DNA from: JANLQX01 sp031418775
Lineage (GTDB): Bacteria > Actinomycetota > Acidimicrobiia > Acidimicrobiales > JANYDT01
Assembly: GCA_031418775.1 (NCBI GenBank)
Contig: JANOJN010000001.1
Span: 1 to 54,936 of the forward strand
DNA: 54,936 nucleotides
Direction: 5' to 3'
In this document: positions 17,151 through 26,565 of the stretch, piece after piece
How the letters are laid out: each line of letters begins with the position of its first letter
How positions within the stretch are numbered: the stretch's first letter is position 1
The notes under the pieces: generated by a model
The model's database searches: none
Told to the model about the DNA's origin: nothing
The model's input: only the letters and a program-made list of their open reading frames with translations
Made by a program: the position numbers and the translations under genes

Positions 17151-18065
17151 GTGCGTTCGCCTGTGCTCGTCGACCCGGTTGTCCTCCACGAATGGCACCC
17201 GCTGAGCGCGCTCGGTGAAGTTGTCCCGTGCCGGCTTCACCGCACGTTGCTTCTCGGCCAGGCGATCAGCTACTGCCGTGACCTCGATGGCAGACCTGTC
17301 GTCTGGGTGAGCGAGGCCGATCCGTCCGGTCTGGTCGGCTCCGCCTCAGGTGCGGAGATGGACCCCACGACGGTGACCGAGCCGCTCCCGACGCGAGTCA
17401 AGTTCGGGTACCTCTGGACCACGCTCGGCAGTCCGGACCATGAGATCTTCGACATCCCGGAGTGCGACGAGACCGACCGCCGGATCCTCAACGGCGGGAG
17501 CCTCATGGTGAGCGTCTCGGCCCCGCGTGCGGTGGAGAACTTCCTGGACATGGGCCACTTCCCCTACGTGCACACCGGGCTTCTCGGCATCGAGCCGCGC
17601 ACCGAAGTGGTCGAATACAACGTCGAGACGACCGAGGCCCAGGTGCTGGCAACGGGCTGCAAGTTCTACCAACCGGTTGCGGCGGCAAGCGCTGCCGGTG
17701 GCCAGGTCACCAGCTACACGTATCGCGTGCCCCATCCGTACTGCGTCATGCTCTACAAATCGGTGCATGCCGACCCGAGCCGGATGGACGTGATCGCGCT
17801 GTTCAACCAGCCGATGACCGAGGAACGCGTCCGGGCCCACAACTTCCTCGCCATGGTCGACGACGTGAGCACCGACAACACCCTGCGGCACTTTCAGCAG
17901 CTGATCTTCGGGCAGGACAAGACGATCCTCGAGAGCCAGTATCCGAAGCGGCTCCCTCTCGACCCACGTGCCGAAACGCCGATCCGCGCCGACAAGAGCG
18001 CCATCCACTACCGACGCTGGCTCTCCGACAAGGGTCTGACCTACGGCGTCATTCCGGCCGCGTAG
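17151..18065 (+). CDS. Rieske-less oxygenase catalytic subunit (NdmC-like)
   Basis: Encodes about 304 residues from GTG 17151 (GTG 17118 adds 11). The N-terminal strands of a Rieske oxygenase alpha subunit are present (EWHPLSALGEVVPCRLHRTLLLG), but the segment that should carry CxH ... CxxH is missing: no Rieske ligands exist anywhere. The mononuclear iron site is intact: ENFLDMGHFPYVH at 129-141, with the bridging Asp133 and ligands His136 and His141. This combination matches NdmC, the N7-demethylase subunit of caffeine-degrading P. putida CBB5, which borrows a Rieske cluster from its reductase NdmD. The next gene encodes exactly such a reductase, 32 nt downstream. Activity alone is therefore not expected; it should require the next two gene products. 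Confidence 0.85.
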   Translation: MRSPVLVDPVVLHEWHPLSALGEVVPCRLHRTLLLGQAISYCRDLDGRPVVWVSEADPSGLVGSASGAEMDPTTVTEPLPTRVKFGYLWTTLGSPDHEIFDIPECDETDRRILNGGSLMVSVSAPRAVENFLDMGHFPYVHTGLLGIEPRTEVVEYNVETTEAQVLATGCKFYQPVAAASAAGGQVTSYTYRVPHPYCVMLYKSVHADPSRMDVIALFNQPMTEERVRAHNFLAMVDDVSTDNTLRHFQQLIFGQDKTILESQYPKRLPLDPRAETPIRADKSAIHYRRWLSDKGLTYGVIPAA

Positions 18066-18097
18066 TTCCAGCGAAGACGTTCGAGAGCGAAACCGCT

Positions 18098-19900
18098 ATG
18101 GAAGATCTGACGGCCAACTGGTACCCGGTCGCCCGGAGCGACGACCTGCCGCTCCGCCATGTCTTCCACGGTCTGCTCCTCGGCCGGGAACTCGCCCTCT
18201 GGCGGGCCGACGATGGATTCGTCAACGTCTGGGAGAACCGCTGCCTTCACCGCGGCGTCCGCCTCACCCTCGGTCACAACGAAGGACGCGAACTGCGCTG
18301 CCAGTATCACGGGTGGCGCTACGCCAACCGATCGGCCGGCTGCACCTACATCCCGGCGCATCCCGCAGACGCGCCGGCGCGCACGATCTGCAACGTGACC
18401 TTCCCGATGGTCGAGCGGTACGGGCTCGTGTGGACGGGTGAGGTACCGCACGGTGATGTCCCAGCGATCACGAGTCTCGACACAGGCGATCCGTTCGCTC
18501 TGCGTTCCGTGCCGGCGAACGTCGAGCCGCAGGCCGTGTTCGACGCGTTGGCGTCGTACCACTTCGTCCCGTCAAGCGCGGTCCCCGACGCCGGGCAGGG
18601 GACAGCTGAACACGCCGACGCGCTGGTCTCGGTCACGAACCGGGGCGACGGCTGGATCGAACTCACCTCGATCCAGCTCCGCGAAGCTCCAGAGGCGAAG
18701 TCCACAATCGTGTTCTTCGTGCAGCCGGTCGACTCGGCCAGGTCGGTGATCCGCGGTGTGATGAGCCGGTCACCCGAGCCGGGCTTGGAACTGACGGTCC
18801 TCCGCCACCACGCATCCAGGATCAACCGGTTCCGTGACGCCCTCGAGGCCGAGGCCAAGAAACGGCCGTCACCGGAGCCGATGGTTGCGAGGATCGGCCA
18901 GGTGTCGCTCGAACTTTCGACGATGCCAGAGACGTCCGTCGACGGGCGGGTCGGTGGACTCGTGCGCGTTGTCGTGGCCGGCAAACGACAGGTGGGCGAG
19001 GGTATCGTCTCGTTCGAGTTCGAACCCGTCGACGGCCGGCTTCCGACCTTCCAGCCGGGCGCCCACATCGACGTGCACCTACCGAACGGTCTGGCCCGCC
19101 AGTACTCACTCGTCAACGGACCGGGTGAGCAGGGCCGCTACGTCATCGGCGTGAAGCTCGAACCCGCGTCGCGTGGCGGATCGTCGTGCCTGCACGACCT
19201 CGTGCGCGAAGGCGACGTCCTCGCGATCTCCCAACCGCGCAACAACTTCCCTTTGCGGCGCGACTCGTTCAGAACGGTGCTGATCGCCGGAGGGATCGGC
19301 GTGACACCTCTGCTGTCCATGGCGCAGGCCCTGCGGGTGAGCTCGCTCGACTTCGCGCTGCACTACTTCGCCCAGTCGCCGGATCACGCAGCGTTCCCCG
19401 ACATCCTGGAGGCGCTCGGCGATCGGGTGACGTTCCATTTCGGATTGTCACCGGCGGCCACCGGCGAAGCACTGCGCACTCTGCTCGAAAGCCCGGGCGA
19501 GGGCGAGAACGTCTACATCTGCGGACCCGGCCCGATGCTCGACGCCGCGCGCGCCACCGCTGCAGCGGCGGGCTGGCCCGATCGGTCGGTCCATTTCGAG
19601 TACTTCAAGAACACCACGCAACTCGACACGTCGACCGCGTTCGAGGTGGAACTCGCCCGCTCGGCGCTCACCCTCTCCGTTCCGCCGGGTTCGTCGATCA
19701 TGGAGGTTCTACGGAACAACGGGGTCGCCGTGCCCTCCTCGTGTGAGCAGGGCGCGTGCGGTACCTGCGTCGTAGCGGTCCTGGCCGGCGAACCCGACCA
19801 TCAAGACGTGTACCTCAACGAATCCGAACGCGCGGCAGGAGACCGCATGACCATCTGTGTGTCGCGGTCGCGAGCCCCTCGACTCGTACTCGACATCTGA
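18098..19900 (+). CDS. Rieske-domain-fused oxygenase reductase (NdmD-like)
   Basis: Encodes 600 residues. Domains in order: Rieske [2Fe-2S] with Cys49-x-His51 and Cys68-xx-His71 (RCLHRG, CQYHGW); a degenerate oxygenase-like middle (about 120-260) without the iron-binding NFxDxxHxxxxH motif; an FMN/FAD-reductase domain with RQYSLVN at 335-341; an NADH domain with GGIGVTP at 398-404 and CGPGPM at 475-480; and a plant-type ferredoxin with Cys549, Cys554, Cys557 and Cys587. A phthalate-dioxygenase-reductase architecture with an extra N-terminal Rieske cluster is the signature of NdmD, which supplies electrons, and for NdmC also the Rieske cluster. It lies between an NdmC-like gene and a GST-oxygenase fusion. 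ATG 18098 is chosen because the Rieske domain starts there. Confidence 0.9.
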   Translation: MEDLTANWYPVARSDDLPLRHVFHGLLLGRELALWRADDGFVNVWENRCLHRGVRLTLGHNEGRELRCQYHGWRYANRSAGCTYIPAHPADAPARTICNVTFPMVERYGLVWTGEVPHGDVPAITSLDTGDPFALRSVPANVEPQAVFDALASYHFVPSSAVPDAGQGTAEHADALVSVTNRGDGWIELTSIQLREAPEAKSTIVFFVQPVDSARSVIRGVMSRSPEPGLELTVLRHHASRINRFRDALEAEAKKRPSPEPMVARIGQVSLELSTMPETSVDGRVGGLVRVVVAGKRQVGEGIVSFEFEPVDGRLPTFQPGAHIDVHLPNGLARQYSLVNGPGEQGRYVIGVKLEPASRGGSSCLHDLVREGDVLAISQPRNNFPLRRDSFRTVLIAGGIGVTPLLSMAQALRVSSLDFALHYFAQSPDHAAFPDILEALGDRVTFHFGLSPAATGEALRTLLESPGEGENVYICGPGPMLDAARATAAAAGWPDRSVHFEYFKNTTQLDTSTAFEVELARSALTLSVPPGSSIMEVLRNNGVAVPSSCEQGACGTCVVAVLAGEPDHQDVYLNESERAAGDRMTICVSRSRAPRLVLDI

Positions 19901-19919
19901 ACCGGACCGCGACGACGAG

Positions 19920-21653
19920 ATGATCAAGCTCTACGACTACGAACTCTCGGTCAACTGCTACAAGCAGCGGCTGTTGATGAGCATTCTCAACGTGCCCTTC
20001 GAGTCGATCCTCATCGACTTCTTCCCCGGTTGGGAGCACAAAGGCGAGGCCTTCGCCGAGATCAACCCGCTCGGTCACATCCCGGTGATCGACGACGACG
20101 GCTACATCCTCCGAGATGCCCACGCGATCCTTGTGTACCTGTCGGCCAAGTACGACCCGAGCGGCCGCTGGTACCCGACGCATGACCCGGAGGTCCTGGG
20201 CGAGGTCGCGTCGTGGATGCTCTTCGCCGAGGGCACGACGAACACCGCGTCGGCGGCCCGACTCCACGACACGCTCGGCTACCCGTTCGACATCGACGCC
20301 GTCCGCGCCGGTGCCCACCGGCTCTTCCGGGTGCTCGACGAGCACCTGTGGTTCCAGGAACAGCAGGGCCACGACTGGGTTGGCGGAGCCGCACATCCGA
20401 CCATTGCCGATCTCGCGCTCTTCCCCGACGTGATGTTGTCCGAGCAGGGCGGGATCAGCCTGGTCGACTATCCGGCGCTGCGCCGCTGGACCGATCGATT
20501 CAAGCGGACCCCCGGATTCACCGTCATGCCGGGTATCTATCCGGCGGCGCCCGACGATTCGAGAAGAACAACCGTGGCTGCCTCGGGTTCCGAGGGCCGT
20601 GCGGTGAGCATCTCCCGACGAGTGAAAGCTACGCCGAACAGCGCAGAGGCCGTCGATGGGCCCGACCCAATCGTCGACGAATGGTTCCCGGTTGCGACCG
20701 CCGCGGACGTCACGCCGGGAACGATGCATCCCTTCGCGTTGCTCGACGACCGTTACGTGCTGTTGTGTGGAAACGACGGCGGCGTGTTCGTCACCCGGGA
20801 CACCTGTCCCCACCGGGGAGCCCAGCTGAGTCTCGGATCATTTGATGGAGATCGGCTGCAGTGCGGCTATCACGGTTGGCAGTTCGGAGCGGGCGGGCGC
20901 TGCGTGTTCCAGCCGGCGCATCCGGACGGGACCCCTCCGGCTTCTGCCGGCTTGCCGGCCGTTCACGTCCGGGAGGCATTCGGTCTGTGGTGGGTGTGCG
21001 TCGGCAGCGAGCCCCGCAACCTTCCCTTCTACGGTGCGTTCGAAGCCAACCCCGGCCGTACGACCATCTGTGCGCCGAAGCGGGTGCGCTCGTCAGGCCC
21101 TCGTATCGTGGAGAACTTCCTCGACATGGCGCACTTCCCGTTCGTCCATGAGGGGTATCTCGGCCGGGTTCCCGAAACCGAGGTTCCCGACTACGACGTC
21201 CGTGTCGTCGACGGCGAGCTGTTGGCGACGAACTGCTTGTTCTTCCAACCGCAACCCGGTCCGTCCGGGGGCGAGGGCGGCGTTGTTACGTACACGTATG
21301 GTGTGTCGCATCCCTACGCCGCAAGGTTGGTCAAGATCCCGAGCGAGGCCGACGGGGGAGCGAGGGAGGGTTTCGAGATCCTTCTTGCGGTGAGCCCTGA
21401 ACACGAAGGTTCGAACCGGGCATGGATGATCACCACCGCGTACAACCCCGATGCCGACCTCGCCGCGTTCAACGCGTTCGGTGCGCTGATCTTCGAGCAG
21501 GACGTCGACATCGTCGAGTCGCAGCGTCCTGTGCGCCTTCCTCTGACACCGTCAGGTGAGGTGCCCCAACGCGCCGACAAGGTGAGCCTCGCCTACCGGC
21601 GCTGGCTGATCGAACGAGGTGTCCGATACGGGACGTCGGCGAAGATCGACTGA
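19920..21653 (+). CDS. Glutathione-S-transferase/Rieske oxygenase fusion (NdmE + NdmA/B-like)
   Basis: Encodes 577 residues from ATG 19920. Residues 1-205 are a GST: thioredoxin-like N-domain (KLYDYELSVNCYKQRLLM, GHIPVIDDDG, DAHAILVYL) and an all-helical C-domain (TIADLALFPDV). A linker of about 45 residues leads to a complete Rieske oxygenase (about 250-577): CPHRG with Cys296/His298, CGYHGW with Cys315/His318, and ENFLDMAHFPFVH at 398-410 with iron ligands His405 and His410. In caffeine catabolism a separate GST-like protein, NdmE, is needed structurally for NdmC-NdmD; here the GST is fused to another oxygenase. I do not know of this fusion from characterised systems. It follows the reductase gene by 19 nt, so the three genes form one operon. 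Confidence 0.88.
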   Translation: MIKLYDYELSVNCYKQRLLMSILNVPFESILIDFFPGWEHKGEAFAEINPLGHIPVIDDDGYILRDAHAILVYLSAKYDPSGRWYPTHDPEVLGEVASWMLFAEGTTNTASAARLHDTLGYPFDIDAVRAGAHRLFRVLDEHLWFQEQQGHDWVGGAAHPTIADLALFPDVMLSEQGGISLVDYPALRRWTDRFKRTPGFTVMPGIYPAAPDDSRRTTVAASGSEGRAVSISRRVKATPNSAEAVDGPDPIVDEWFPVATAADVTPGTMHPFALLDDRYVLLCGNDGGVFVTRDTCPHRGAQLSLGSFDGDRLQCGYHGWQFGAGGRCVFQPAHPDGTPPASAGLPAVHVREAFGLWWVCVGSEPRNLPFYGAFEANPGRTTICAPKRVRSSGPRIVENFLDMAHFPFVHEGYLGRVPETEVPDYDVRVVDGELLATNCLFFQPQPGPSGGEGGVVTYTYGVSHPYAARLVKIPSEADGGAREGFEILLAVSPEHEGSNRAWMITTAYNPDADLAAFNAFGALIFEQDVDIVESQRPVRLPLTPSGEVPQRADKVSLAYRRWLIERGVRYGTSAKID

Positions 21654-21766
21654 GCGGCGAGACCGACCCCGTAAGTCGCAAAATCCCTGGTGAGTGCGTT
21701 TCCGCAGTGTGAAGAGTGCTTGCCCGACTCGACATCCGGTGGCCCGGCTCGGCTACGTTTTGGGCC

Positions 21767-22915
21767 ATGACCACGCCCCCACTCCTCCGATCCCGCCGAA
21801 AGCTCCTTGTCGGTGCCCTTCTCTCGCTTTCCCTCATCGCCGTCGGCTGTTCGAGCGACAGCTCCGACACCACGGCCGCCGCCGAAACCGAAGCCGTTGT
21901 CGAAACCGACGCTCCTGCTGCGGAGACGGCTGCCGCCGTCGAAACCACTGCTGCCGTCGAGACCGCGGCAGCCGCCGAATCGGCCGCTGCACCTGCGGCC
22001 GCCGGTAAACCGAAGTTCGGCATGATCTACTCGGCCGAGTGGGCCGACGGCTCGTGGGGCGAAGCCGCCTTCAACGGCGCCAATGAGCTCATGAAGGCTG
22101 GGCTCATTTCCGATATCCAGCTCCAGGAGAACGTGCCCCCGGGTGCCGAAGCCGAGCGGGCACTGCGCGCTCTCGCCGAGGCAGGTTATAACCCGATCGT
22201 CGCGCACTCGTTCAACTACGGCGACGACGTGAAGAAGGTTGCCGCGGACTTCCCGGACACGATCTTCTCCTACGCCGGCGGATTCGGCGACGTGAAGGCG
22301 AACGTGGGCGACTACGACCAGCCGTTCTTCGAGGCGTCGTACTTGTCCGGCATTCTGGCCGCCGGTGTGAAGGGCAAAGGCAACGTCGCCGGAGCCGGCG
22401 GGTTCGAGATCCCGGTCTGCTACTCGATGTACGAAGCGTTCCTCGCCGGTGCCAAGGAAGTCCTCCCGGCGACCACCGGCTCATTCGTGGCTGTCGGCGA
22501 CTGGTACGACGTGCAGAAGGCGAAGGAAGCAGCTCTCGCCCAGAAGTCCGCGGGGGCCACGATGTTCGTTGGCTGCGGCCAGGGACCGACCTTCGGTCAG
22601 ATCGAAGCCGCGAATGACGGTGGCGATGTGTCGACGGGCTACGTCGGCGACATGTCGGGTGTGGGCAAGTCGGTGCTCTCATCGTTCTCGTGGCGCCTCG
22701 ACAAGGTCTTCGCCTTGATGGTGGCCGATGTCGCGGCGGGCAAGAAGGAAGCGCAGTACTACTCCGTCAGCCTCGGCAACGGTGGCATGGACATGATCAT
22801 CAGCCCCGATTGGGCGTCGAAGATCCCGGCCGACACCATGAAGCTCTACGAGACGAAACTTGCCGACATCAAAGCCGGTGCCTTCAAGGTGCCGTTCATC
22901 ACCAAGCCTGCGTAA
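21767..22915 (+). CDS. BMP-family ABC transporter substrate-binding lipoprotein
   Basis: Encodes 382 residues from ATG 21767. The signal sequence has RSRRK, a hydrophobic core and lipobox AVGC. It is followed by a tether of about 50 residues of Ala/Glu/Thr-rich repeats, then the BMP (PnrA/BmpA-like) periplasmic-binding fold: FGMIYSAEWADGSWGEAAFNG, VAHSFNYGDDVKKVA, TIFSYAGGFGDV and ATMFVGCGQGPTFGQIEAA. Members with known ligands bind purine and other nucleosides or nucleobases at the outer face of the membrane. It is the first gene of a complete importer and lies 113 bp downstream of the split Rieske system, on the same strand. Confidence 0.92.
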   Translation: MTTPPLLRSRRKLLVGALLSLSLIAVGCSSDSSDTTAAAETEAVVETDAPAAETAAAVETTAAVETAAAAESAAAPAAAGKPKFGMIYSAEWADGSWGEAAFNGANELMKAGLISDIQLQENVPPGAEAERALRALAEAGYNPIVAHSFNYGDDVKKVAADFPDTIFSYAGGFGDVKANVGDYDQPFFEASYLSGILAAGVKGKGNVAGAGGFEIPVCYSMYEAFLAGAKEVLPATTGSFVAVGDWYDVQKAKEAALAQKSAGATMFVGCGQGPTFGQIEAANDGGDVSTGYVGDMSGVGKSVLSSFSWRLDKVFALMVADVAAGKKEAQYYSVSLGNGGMDMIISPDWASKIPADTMKLYETKLADIKAGAFKVPFITKPA

Positions 22916-22946
22916 GGCATTCCCAAGCAGGAGTGTTTCTCGCAAT

Positions 22947-22978
22947 GATGCCGGGCGGATGCGAGTCCGCCCGGCATC
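22947..22978 (+). terminator. Strong hairpin between binding-protein and ATPase genes
   Basis: A perfect 13-bp GC-rich stem (GATGCCGGGCGGA / TCCGCCCGGCATC) with a 6-nt loop, 31 nt after the lipoprotein stop and 47 nt before the ATPase start. No U-run follows. In binding-protein operons such hairpins commonly protect the upstream message or partly terminate, giving more binding protein than membrane components; that role is inferred. Confidence 0.7.
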
Positions 22979-23025
22979 TCGCTGATTGGCGGGCTCGTGC
23001 CCGTCCCTAGGAGAGTGCCAAGGAC

Positions 23026-24534
23026 ATGGTTGAAACCAATGGCACCTCGCTGGTCGAGATGCGTGGAATCCACCGGCACTTCGGAGACACCCATGCGCTT
23101 CGTGGGGTGGATCTCACGTTGCGCGCCGGGGAGATCCATGCGCTGCTCGGTTCCAACGGAGCAGGGAAGACGACGCTTGTGCGGATCCTCGCCGGACTCG
23201 ATCGGCCCGACGAAGGCACGGTCAGCGTTGGAGGCGAGCTCGTCGAACGGTTCGACCCGAAACGCATGAGGGCAATGGGCGTCGCGCTGGTCCAGCAGCA
23301 CTTCACTTTGGTGCCGACCCTCACGGCATCCGAGAACTTGGTGCTCGCCCGACCCGATGGCTGGCGACGCGGACCCGGCCGAAGTGAAGCGGCGCGCCTG
23401 GCGCAGTTGATCGAGCGCACGGGGCTGTCTGTTCGAGACGACGTACCGGCCGGTCGCCTTTCCGTAGGAGAGCAACAACGCTTGGAGCTGCTCCGCGCGC
23501 TCGACGCCGACGCCCGGGTCCTGTTGCTCGATGAGCCGACAGCCGTGCTCACCGATCAGGAGGCGGAGTCGCTTCTCTCGGTGTGTCGGACCTTGGCCGC
23601 TGAAGGGCGCGCGCTGGCCTTCATCAGCCACCGTTTGGCGGAAGTCTTCGACGGCGCTGATCGGGTGACGGTCCTCGCCGAAGGCCGCGAGGTTGTTCGA
23701 GACGAACCGGTCGCAAACCACACGAGGTCGAGCCTCGCGAGCGCGATGATCGGCCACGAGAGTTCCGGCACGTTCACCGATCGGGGTGGACGCGAAGGCA
23801 GCCGCGTCGACGCCCGACTCGTTCTTTCCGGAATCGAAGTCGGACGGCTGAAGAGCATCGACCTCTCGGTGGCGGGCGGAGAAATCGTCGGCGTGGCGGG
23901 CGTCGACGGCAACGGCCAGTCCGATCTGGAGGCAGCAGTGTCGGCCCGCGTCGCCATGAAGGTCGGCAAAGTCGAGCTCGACGGAGTCGCGTTGATCCCG
24001 GGAAACCCCCGCAGTCGCCGAACCCGCGGTCTTGCCTACATCCCGTCGGATCGCTACCAGTTCGGGCTCGTCGGCTCGATGGATCTCTCCGACAACTTGG
24101 ACCTGGGCCGTGTTCCGCGTTGGCGGCGTTCACGGACCAAGCGGCGCGCCGGCCGCGTGGACGAGTTGGCCCTCTGGGACGTTCGCACGTCGGGGCCCGG
24201 CGCGAGAGCATCCTCACTGTCGGGCGGCAATGCGCAGAAGCTTGTTCTCGCCCGTGAACTCGACGGCACACCGAAGGCGGTTCTGGCCTGCTACCCAACG
24301 CGCGGCCTCGACCCGGGGGCGGCCGACAGTGTTGCGGCCCGGTTGGTCCGTTGTGCCAACGAAGGTGCTGGCGTGCTGTGGATCGGCGCAGAGCTCGACG
24401 AACTCCTCGCAGTGGCGGACCGGATCGTCGTCCTCGCCGCCGGTCGGCTGCTCGGGCCGTTCTTCCCTCCGTTTGACCGAGCGGCGATCGGACTGGCGAT
24501 GGCCGGGGAATCTCACGAGGTGACGGTCCCATGA
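23026..24534 (+). CDS. ABC transporter ATPase, two NBDs, BMP/nucleoside type
   Basis: Encodes 502 residues. First NBD: Walker A GSNGAGKTT, signature LSVGEQQ, Walker B VLLLDEP. Second NBD, typical of RbsA/NupA-type ATPases: the degenerate Walker-A region GVAGVDGNGQSDL, signature LSGGNAQK. It powers import of the ligand delivered by the BMP lipoprotein. The stop overlaps the next permease start (ATGA). Confidence 0.93.
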   Translation: MVETNGTSLVEMRGIHRHFGDTHALRGVDLTLRAGEIHALLGSNGAGKTTLVRILAGLDRPDEGTVSVGGELVERFDPKRMRAMGVALVQQHFTLVPTLTASENLVLARPDGWRRGPGRSEAARLAQLIERTGLSVRDDVPAGRLSVGEQQRLELLRALDADARVLLLDEPTAVLTDQEAESLLSVCRTLAAEGRALAFISHRLAEVFDGADRVTVLAEGREVVRDEPVANHTRSSLASAMIGHESSGTFTDRGGREGSRVDARLVLSGIEVGRLKSIDLSVAGGEIVGVAGVDGNGQSDLEAAVSARVAMKVGKVELDGVALIPGNPRSRRTRGLAYIPSDRYQFGLVGSMDLSDNLDLGRVPRWRRSRTKRRAGRVDELALWDVRTSGPGARASSLSGGNAQKLVLARELDGTPKAVLACYPTRGLDPGAADSVAARLVRCANEGAGVLWIGAELDELLAVADRIVVLAAGRLLGPFFPPFDRAAIGLAMAGESHEVTVP

Positions 24535-25631
24535 GCACTGGGGCGGCCGAGCAGGCGGGCACGCCGCCTAGTGGCTTCATCGTTGGAATCGGTCGGCGGG
24601 CAACCTCGGGCGGTCTCGTCTCGCAGATCCTGGTGCCGATCGCGGCCGTGGCTGCTGCCCTCGTGGTGGGTGGCGTGCTCATCGCGCTCGACGGCACGAA
24701 CGCGTTCTCGGCATACCGGGAGGTCCTTCGCGCGGTGTTCGTCGGCAAGCGAGGGCTCTCCGACACCGCGACGGCGGCAACGCCGTTGATTCTCATCGGG
24801 CTCGGCTACTCCATTGCCTATCGGGCCCGGGTGTTCACCATCGGGGGCGAAGGTCAGTATCTGATCGGCGCCATCGCCGGCACCGCGTGGGTGACCGCGG
24901 GCGGGATCCGCACGTGGCCCGGGTTTCCTCTTGTGCTCACCGGCCTCCTCGTCGCCGCCCTCGCCGGTGCCCTATGGAGTGGGATCGCCGGCTGGTTGGA
25001 GGTTCGGTTCGGGGCCAACGTGGTCATCTCCAGCCTGATGCTCGTCTACGTGGCGGGTTCGGTTCTGCAGTGGGCGGTGCGGACGGGGATTCGCGATCCG
25101 GGCTCGTTCGTTCCGAACAGTCGGCCGCTGTTGGCGGCGCAACTCCCGAGACTCCCCGGGACGAGCACGCATATCGGTTTCGCCATCGCCATGATCCTCG
25201 TGCCGATTGCGGCCGTCTTCATGGCGCGCCACCGCGGTGGGTTCCGGGTCATTGCGACCGGCTTCAACCCGAACGCGCTCGACGCCAACGAGATCAGCAA
25301 GAAGAAGATCGTGCTGCTGGTCATGGTGATAGCGGGCGCGTTGGCCGGACTCGCCGGCATGGTCGAAACGGCTGGGTCGACCGGGCGACTGGGCGCGGCG
25401 GCTTCGGTCGGATTCGGTTTCGAGGCCATCATCGTGGCCATGGTCGGGCGGCTCCATCCGATCGGTGTGGGAATCGCTGCTCTCGGGCTGGCTGGCCTCA
25501 CGATCGGCTTTGAATCCACCCAACGGGTCCTCGATGTGCCGTCGACCCTCGTCGGCGTGATCACTGCGCTCATCGTGGTGTTCGTCGTGATCGGTGACGC
25601 ACTTGCCAGTCGAGGAAGGGAGGGGCGCTGA
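24531..25631 (+). CDS. ABC transporter permease 1, BMP/nucleoside type
   Basis: Encodes 366 residues with about 9-10 hydrophobic segments. Belongs to the BPD_transp_2 family: TPLILIGLGYSIAYRARVFTIGGEGQYLIGA, then GFNPNALDANEI and AGALAGLAGMVE. This larger permease corresponds to NupB/YufP. It is ATGA-coupled to the ATPase gene and is followed after one base by the second permease. Confidence 0.93.
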   Translation: MSTGAAEQAGTPPSGFIVGIGRRATSGGLVSQILVPIAAVAAALVVGGVLIALDGTNAFSAYREVLRAVFVGKRGLSDTATAATPLILIGLGYSIAYRARVFTIGGEGQYLIGAIAGTAWVTAGGIRTWPGFPLVLTGLLVAALAGALWSGIAGWLEVRFGANVVISSLMLVYVAGSVLQWAVRTGIRDPGSFVPNSRPLLAAQLPRLPGTSTHIGFAIAMILVPIAAVFMARHRGGFRVIATGFNPNALDANEISKKKIVLLVMVIAGALAGLAGMVETAGSTGRLGAAASVGFGFEAIIVAMVGRLHPIGVGIAALGLAGLTIGFESTQRVLDVPSTLVGVITALIVVFVVIGDALASRGREGR

Positions 25632-25632
25632 C

Positions 25633-26505
25633 ATGGATGTGCTGCTCAAGATCGCCACACTGGAAGCGGCGATCCGCCTGTCGATCCCGGTGGCGCTTGC
25701 CGCGCTCGGTGCGCTCATCTCGGAACGCACCGGGGTCTTGAACCTCGGTCTCGAAGGGATGATGTTGTCGGGAGCCTTCGCCGGTTACATGGCCAACGAG
25801 GTCACCGGCTCCCCCTGGGTCGGTCTGCTGGCCGGGACCGCGGTCGGGTGTGGGTTCGGGGCGCTGCTCGCTCTTGCGGTCGTGACGATCCGTGCCAATC
25901 AGGTCGTCACCGGCATCGCGTTCACGTTGCTCGCGTCATCGGGCACGACCTACCTGTTCCAGCTGAAGTACTCCATCGGCCAGAAGCCGCCGCGGGTCGA
26001 TCGCCTCGGCATGCCTCCGCTGGTGGCGATGACGCTCGTGTGTGTGTTTGCGCTGTGGTTCCTCTTCCAGCGCACCACCATCGGTTTGGCGATGGCTGCC
26101 ACCGGCGAGTCACCCGAAGCAGCCGATGCACTCGGGTACCGCGTCGTTCGGCTGCGCTGGATCGCGGCAACCATCGGCGGTGGTCTGGCCGGGCTCGGCG
26201 GCGCCGCGCTGACGTGTGGCCCGCTCGGGCTGTTCATCCGCGATGTCACCGCCGGCCGCGGCTGGGTGGCGTTGGCACTGGTTGTGTTCGCCGGCTGGCG
26301 ACCGGGCATGGCGGTCGCCGGCGCGTTCCTGTTCGGACTCTGCGACGCGAGCCAGCTTCGCCTACAGGGCACCAAGACCGACATCCCCTATGAGGTCTTC
26401 TTGGCGCTGCCCTATCTGGTCACGCTCGCTGCCCTGGTGCTTCGTGCGCGGGCCAGCAAGACCCCGTCGGCGCTCGCCGTCCCCTTCGTCCGCGGCGTCC
26501 ACTGA
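25633..26505 (+). CDS. ABC transporter permease 2, BMP/nucleoside type
   Basis: Encodes 290 residues from ATG 25633, one base after the preceding stop. BPD_transp_2 family: IRLSIPVALAALGALISERTGVLNLGLEGMMLSGAF is the conserved N-terminal signature, with GLGGAAL and a final VTLAALVLRAR. It corresponds to NupC/YufQ and completes a four-gene importer. The gene ends 60 bp before the end of the convergent dioxygenase gene; the spacer holds only a weak GTACC/GGTAC inverted pair. Confidence 0.93.
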   Translation: MDVLLKIATLEAAIRLSIPVALAALGALISERTGVLNLGLEGMMLSGAFAGYMANEVTGSPWVGLLAGTAVGCGFGALLALAVVTIRANQVVTGIAFTLLASSGTTYLFQLKYSIGQKPPRVDRLGMPPLVAMTLVCVFALWFLFQRTTIGLAMAATGESPEAADALGYRVVRLRWIAATIGGGLAGLGGAALTCGPLGLFIRDVTAGRGWVALALVVFAGWRPGMAVAGAFLFGLCDASQLRLQGTKTDIPYEVFLALPYLVTLAALVLRARASKTPSALAVPFVRGVH

Positions 26506-26565
26506 CGGACGCCGCTCCGCAAGCTCAGCCGCTCGTGCTACGTACCCATACCTTGTGGCGGTACC

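Noticed and set aside
18218..18700. Middle part of the NdmD-like reductase as a functional oxygenase domain
   Set aside because: It keeps some oxygenase-like sequence but lacks the iron-binding NFxDxxHxxxxH motif, so it is not counted as catalytic.
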